From NCBI GenBank assembly GCA_012931725.1, contig CM022951.1, forward strand, positions 5,355,532-5,419,531: 64,000 bases of DNA, read 5' to 3'. Shown in pieces: positions 58,991-64,000 of this stretch (positions within the stretch are counted from its first letter, which is position 1; every line of letters begins with the position of its first letter). The position numbers and the translations under genes were made by a program. The DNA is from Litsea cubeba (lineage: Eukaryota; Streptophyta; Magnoliopsida; Laurales; Lauraceae). The notes under the pieces are model-generated. The model did not search any database. It saw only the letters and a program-made list of their open reading frames with translations, and was not told the origin of the DNA.

Positions 58991-59548
58991 TTAATGAATG
59001 CTATGTATTCGTTACCATCTTCCCTTATTCTATTTTCATAAATGAGAGTGCGTTGGCGCAGTGATTATTTTTGAAATGACATATAGCATGAAATCCCATG
59101 TATTCTAATGTAAAGAGTAAAGGGTAAAAGTGAAATGATGGAGTGTTTTTTTCAAATATTTTGTCTCCCAATGATAAAGAGGAGGTTCCTGTGATAATGG
59201 ACGGTTTAGATGTGACCGATCTATGTATAGAGCATGCCTTGAAGAATTTCGTAGGCTCGCTCAATGGACCTCCGTTTGATTTTTTACTTTTAATAAAGAG
59301 TAAATTCAGACGATTCCTTGCCGCAGATGTGACAGCTTGGGTACCATTTCATCTTTCTCCTTTTAAATATAAGACATCTTATAGTTTGTCAAATACTTTT
59401 AAAATAGGAATATTTTGGATTCATCAACATTTAATATATGATTTTAACATATAAAATTTCAAATTGAATTATAAGAGTGAGAGCAACAACTGATGATGAC
59501 CCTGTGTTTTAATTTAAGTGTTGTTGCCTATTTTTTTCAATTTACAGG

Positions 59549-59797
59549 TAGGGGTGTTCATGGATCAGGCGATCGAACCAGTTGAACTACAACCCATGAC
59601 ATACTAAAAAAAATATATATATATTTTTTATTTTCTAGCTCTAACTTGAGCTGGACTCGGGTTTCAACATTTCAAGGCTAGGCTAGCCATTTCTCGCCTG
59701 AGTCGGGCTTCGGTCGGGCTTCGGTTGGGCTTGGGCTACTAGTTTAAAAGTCAGGTCGGACCTGAATATTCCTCAGCCTGGCCCACAAACACCCCTA
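59549..59797. repeat. short hAT-like MITE
   Basis: The left end TAGGGGTGTTCATGG and the inverted right end TAGGGGTGTTTGTGGG form terminal repeats. The interior carries repeated GTCGGGCTTCGG / GGTTGGGCTTGGG words. 249 bp; no target duplication is clear. Confidence 0.6.
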
Positions 59798-59799
59798 AT

Positions 59800-62700
59800 T
59801 TCAACTCTCGCAATCCAAACCTTCACCTATACCTAACTCCACATTGCAACATTAATTTAAAAGCACTCAAAGAATTATTTAACTTTGATCATTTTCAAAA
59901 CTTTGATGATGATTCTTATCTCCCTAGTTTGGTGATGGGTGTGCTGTCAAGTGGGCCTCACAAAATGGAGACCAGCGTCCACTTTTTAAAAAGTAGGGTT
60001 TCACCGAACCTATTCTACAAATCATAGGGCACATTTAAAATCTAATTTTTATACTTATCCCATTTTCACAGGCGTTGAGAGAAAATTTAAACTAATTTCC
60101 CCCCAGAATAAAAAATCCCTCAGAGTGCAAAATTCCATGTAAACTGTTGACGCTTTTTCGAGGATTGACGAGAATTAATGCAATCCTGGACTTTTGTCTC
60201 TACTTTCTACCTCCAAGAATTCTGAATTCACACATTGAATGGTGAGATTTTTTAAAATCAATCACATAAAATGTCAACCTTTGGCTTGTAGAATTATCAC
60301 ATAGGCATGTTTTTTTACTAGAATTTATAACAAAGATTTGAGATGTCTCGTCCCTTGTAATTTGAAATGTCATGCTTCTTTTAACAGAATTTTAAATTTC
60401 AACCACTTAAATGATTTCAAATGGCCTTTTGGAATTCTTGAAATTTCACTCTCTATGCTTTTGGTTGGAATTTCAAAAGCTTAACGAAGAAGAGTGATTT
60501 GGAGTTCCACCTCAAGAAGACAGCTTTTGGAGAATTGAAATCCCCCAATACATAAATTCTTGGAATTATGATAAAGAAACATTAGCATTAGTAAAACTAA
60601 AAGGGGTTCAGCATGCAGGGAAATCTTAATAAAACTGCTTGTTTCCAACAAGAATTCTTAGGATGCTTGCAAACAAAATAGGGCATAAGTATCATTACCA
60701 TCCATTCATTCCACACACGTAAAGCCAAGAAGAGCCCATTTCCAGTGATCCAAAAGGTTAAGTTTTGAAATGATGGTAGTAGCTGCCTATTCTTGTCCCA
60801 GCTTTTCTCCAGGACCATGCCAATATTCAGGCCCAAAGGAGAACAGGTTGTTCTTGGACAAGTCTCCCCAAGTAGATGGATTAGACCGGCCCAATATATC
60901 TACAGCACAAACAAAATGAGCTAGACCTGGAGAAGCTTTTGACTGGACATTTCAACCCTAATAAAAGGTGGGCCTCACCGTAGATGGGTCCATTGTGGAC
61001 AGAAGATAAAAAAACAGACGACATAATTCATTAGATTTTGATCATACATACTGGCGTGGCCAATCAAAGGGTTAATATTACAAGATCCAAAACAAATTTA
61101 TGGAATCCCCATCCAGGTACATGGAATCATGTATACTCGAAAACTCATATGGGCTTTTTGATCATTTCTGTGCATGAGAGGAAAGCCAACTAGAGGTTGC
61201 CCGGCAATCCAGAGTCCTACTGATCAACAACATACCTGCCAAACAATAAGATGTCCAAGATACTGATATAAACAGGCTAAGAATTTCAATATGGAGGAGC
61301 ATGCTCCTCAGATGGCAGGCAGACCAAGCAGCTTCAGACCCATATTTGCCAAAAAGCCCAACAAGCTGGCTCTCTTCTACTAACCCAAAATAACTGATGT
61401 TCACAGGCCATGTTGGGCATGGAAGCATACTTCACAAGCAAATTAGGCAAAATCAACCTTGGGTTTGGCCTATGTCATTATCTCAGCCTACGCATGTACT
61501 ACACATTTGCTTGGTTTTCACTCATGCATCTGAAAATCATATAAAAAATGCCTTCTCTATCACACCCCTCTTCAAGATGCATCATTCGATCAGATGCTTA
61601 TCAAGTCCCAAGTAATTTGTACACTTACCAGAGAAGAGGAAGTCTCATATTTACGTGCTTAAATCTTGTGTAATGGATCTCTTTATTTACTATGGTTTTA
61701 TATATATATATATATATACACATTTACTCACCTTTACTGCTCTCACATCCACTGTTTAAACTTACTCCCATCAAAGGAGACAGTTACATTCGATGGGATA
61801 TTAAATTACCAAATAATGGATCCATCGGCAGGTATAAATCTGCAGTCTGTTGTAAGCCTTCTCTTATGCAAATCTCCGGCAAAATTAAGATTAATATTAG
61901 CTATGACAATAACATTGCCTTTCTGTTATCACTGCTGTTAAACATTATACCATCATCTGTTTTACCTTCTGAAGAATGAAACTATTTCACATGGCCTAAA
62001 ATATTTTCCTAGACTCTGTGGGTATGTGCTGCATGTGAACTATGATATTTAATTGGTATCCTTCACATGTAAATCTAGAGACGGGAGGCGCTTAAATTTA
62101 TTTCTTTTTTTAGAGCAAATGCTACCACCTCAATTTGTATCATTAGCAGAATCCTGATGATTTAGAATCAAATGTATATTTTCTGTACATCTTTCTTATA
62201 AATAACTTACAGTTGCCACAAAAAGTCAGCAGATTTAACTACCATGTGGACCAAGCATATATGTAGTTTGTGGCATAAAGGAAGGAAATTGGAGACATTT
62301 TTGTCAACACATTTCATATCATCTCCGAACAAGGCACTGTATGGATCCATGGTGAGGCCACTTTTTCAGTATCACCTATTAATGATATGCATAACACTAG
62401 AAAATAAGGAGAAGCCATACCTGCAAATTCTGAAGTCTGGAAGATGGCCAAATCACCCTTTTGAAGAACTGCCACTTCCCCACGAGTCATCACTGGAAAT
62501 CATCAAACTCTCCTAGATAAATCTCATTTGAGTACTGAACCAACCAATCTTTTAATTTGTCCTTTTAGATATATTTTGCAGCTGATGGAGTAGCTTGCTA
62601 ACAGGAAACTGCTCTCACTGCCAACCAATTCCATGCAAGTGAACAAAATAAACTTGAGGAAATTAATATTTTTTGAGAAAGAAAGTATGAACCTGGAAAA

Positions 62701-63300
62701 TTGTGCAGATTCTCATCCGAACAATGTGGAACTATCCGAAAGTGCTGCAGATAAAACCAACCTAAGCCAGAGACTTAGCAAATGAAGGCCAAAAACTCCA
62801 AAGAAAAGACAGCAAAAGAATATAGAATGCAGAATAGGGATTGCTACTTCTAAGTTAATACACCAAATTATCTGAGATCATCAATAGATAATGATTAAAT
62901 AATTAAAACAAATATGAGCATCCAGGTATAATAGGAATTATAACATTGATGCGCTGGCAGAGCTATGAAATAATACTTAAAAGATGAACTCATTAGTTTT
63001 GTTATTATTAAACAAAACAAATTTTTAGAAGTTGCAGCTAAATAAAGAAGCTCAAATAGTTAAATAAATATTTAAAAATATATATGTTGTTGCATATAAG
63101 AATTTAAATTGAAATATATATATGTATACAAATAAGAACTTGTACCAAATTCGACAAGAATTTAGAGCAACCAATTCATTTGTGTACATCTGACAATATA
63201 ATTAAAAAGAAATCCTTCCTTGCTGAAGTTTACAAAAAGTCACATCATTAGCAGGTGTTAGATAGGCAATATACCCAACATAAACTTATCAAGTTACTCC
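59800..63300. other. intergenic stretch 3' of the P-type PPR gene
   Basis: No recognisable gene. AT-rich, with (TA)n at 61698-61719, scattered short open frames without family resemblance, and no complete mobile element that I could delimit. The part nearest 63305 should include the 3' UTR of the minus-strand PPR gene. Confidence 0.5.
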
Positions 63301-63304
63301 ACCA

Positions 63305-64000
63305 CTACATCTTAATTCTTCTCCTCCTCTCTCTAGTTGCCATTTTCTCCCCATATCTCACCAAAATGTCAGCAAGATCAACCAATCCCACCTCCTTCAA
63401 CCTCTTTCCCACTTCCTCAAACATGAAAACCCCTTCCTCATTTGAAAAGCAATGCAAAAACCTATTGTAATCAAACCTAGGCACCTCAATCCCTCCATTC
63501 ATCATCCTCTCCAAATACTTTGTAGCCTCCAATGACTTCCCCAATTTCACCAATCCCCCCACAAATATACTCTCAAAATTGACAAGAGGGTCAGGGCCCT
63601 TTCTCCCTCTCTTTCCCAAATGCCCTTGCAAAAGCATGATGTATGTGTGCATAGTAGGCTCACATCCTCTCTCCACCATTTCTCTAAACACTTGGGTGGC
63701 ATCCCTAGCCCTTTTCTGCCTCAACAATCCCTTCATAAGCCCATGATAAACACTTAAATCAGGGTCTCTAATCCCTTGTACAATCTTATACCCTTCTCTC
63801 ACACCCCCTCTGCTCACAACCCCATAAACCAAAGAAGCAAACACTTCACTATCAGCACCAATCCCTCTCTTGAGCATTTCACCAAACACCATGTGCGCTT
63901 CAACCAACTTCCCTTTTCTACACAACCAACTAATTAAAAGCCTGTAAGAAGACAACCCCAAATCATGATATCTCTCCAGCTTCAAAGTTCCGAACATTGC
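63305..64000 (-). CDS. P-type PPR protein, C-terminal part (runs off window)
   Basis: The frame is open to the window edge (codon GCA before the first visible ATG), so the N-terminus lies beyond 64000. The 230 or so visible residues contain P-type PPR units of about 35 residues: SYRLLISWLCRKGKLVEAHM, YHGLMKGLLRQKRARDATQV, FREMVERGCEPTMHTYIMLL, FVGGLVKLGKSLEATKYLER. The strongly basic end is MATRERRRRIKM, with no E or DYW domain. P-type PPRs act in organelle RNA stability, splicing or translation. From memory it may correspond to Arabidopsis At1g26500, but that match is uncertain. Confidence 0.85.
   Translation of the reverse strand, partial: AMFGTLKLERYHDLGLSSYRLLISWLCRKGKLVEAHMVFGEMLKRGIGADSEVFASLVYGVVSRGGVREGYKIVQGIRDPDLSVYHGLMKGLLRQKRARDATQVFREMVERGCEPTMHTYIMLLQGHLGKRGRKGPDPLVNFESIFVGGLVKLGKSLEATKYLERMMNGGIEVPRFDYNRFLHCFSNEEGVFMFEEVGKRLKEVGLVDLADILVRYGEKMATRERRRRIKM

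Larger units (their letters stand above)
57345..59060. repeat. 0.7-kb tandem duplication, second copy interrupted by a MITE
   Basis: Copy 1 is about 57345-58010 and copy 2 about 58025-59060. Shared blocks in order: GTGCTTCTACCTAACT, TTTATATGGGATGT.ATTCAT, ACTTTTTTGTGGGGCCCATT, CATCCATGGCC.ACAA, CTTGGGGCGTGTGACTATCA, AGAACAGTTCCCACCTAATT, the family A half-copies, TATGTATTC.TTACCATCTT. Copy 2 carries about 370 extra bases (58619-58990) that are absent from copy 1. Confidence 0.88.

Overview
The window is nuclear DNA of a flowering plant. It has long, AT-rich, transposon-filled introns with GT..AG borders, plant-specific protein families (PLS-E and P-type PPR proteins, plant SCAMP, plant katanin p80) and many plant MITEs, SINEs and LTR elements. 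The repeat style would fit a magnoliid or another large-intron angiosperm, but nothing read here fixes the species.

Layout. (1) 1-4.6 kb: no gene, old MITE pieces. (2) 4665-4892 (-): a 75-residue CxxC..CxxC protein with a clear TATA box and two ABRE/G-box motifs upstream. (3) 8194-10164 (+): an intronless PLS-E type PPR protein resembling Arabidopsis At1g03540. (4) 12393-27262 (-): a complete secretory carrier membrane protein gene (SCAMP, 12 coding exons, 288 aa). Its 7.3-kb intron 9 carries a Mutator-like element with 9-bp target duplications, a hairpin MITE, a hAT-like element and an old internal duplication. (5) 27.4-36 kb: intergenic, with an intact hAT-type element and a nest of MITEs. 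(6) 36024-56603 (-): a complete katanin p80 gene (KTN80, 17 coding exons, 733 aa). Its introns hold a 2.4-kb solo LTR, a 249-bp SMART/TRIM element inside an RTE LINE, a second RTE LINE with an 18-bp target duplication, and a near-identical 291-bp tandem duplication. (7) 57-63.3 kb: intergenic, with a 0.7-kb duplication later interrupted by a MITE. (8) 63305-64000 (-): the 3' end of a P-type PPR gene running off the window.

The genes are unrelated housekeeping functions (organelle RNA processing, membrane trafficking, microtubule severing) and do not form a pathway. I found no tRNA or rRNA gene, no CRISPR array and no operon. The most notable material is the repeat biology: elements with readable target duplications, nested insertions, and a MITE group that shares outer ends but carries different subterminal palindromes. 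Exon structures were derived by hand translation and splice-phase checking; every exon junction in both long genes keeps frame.
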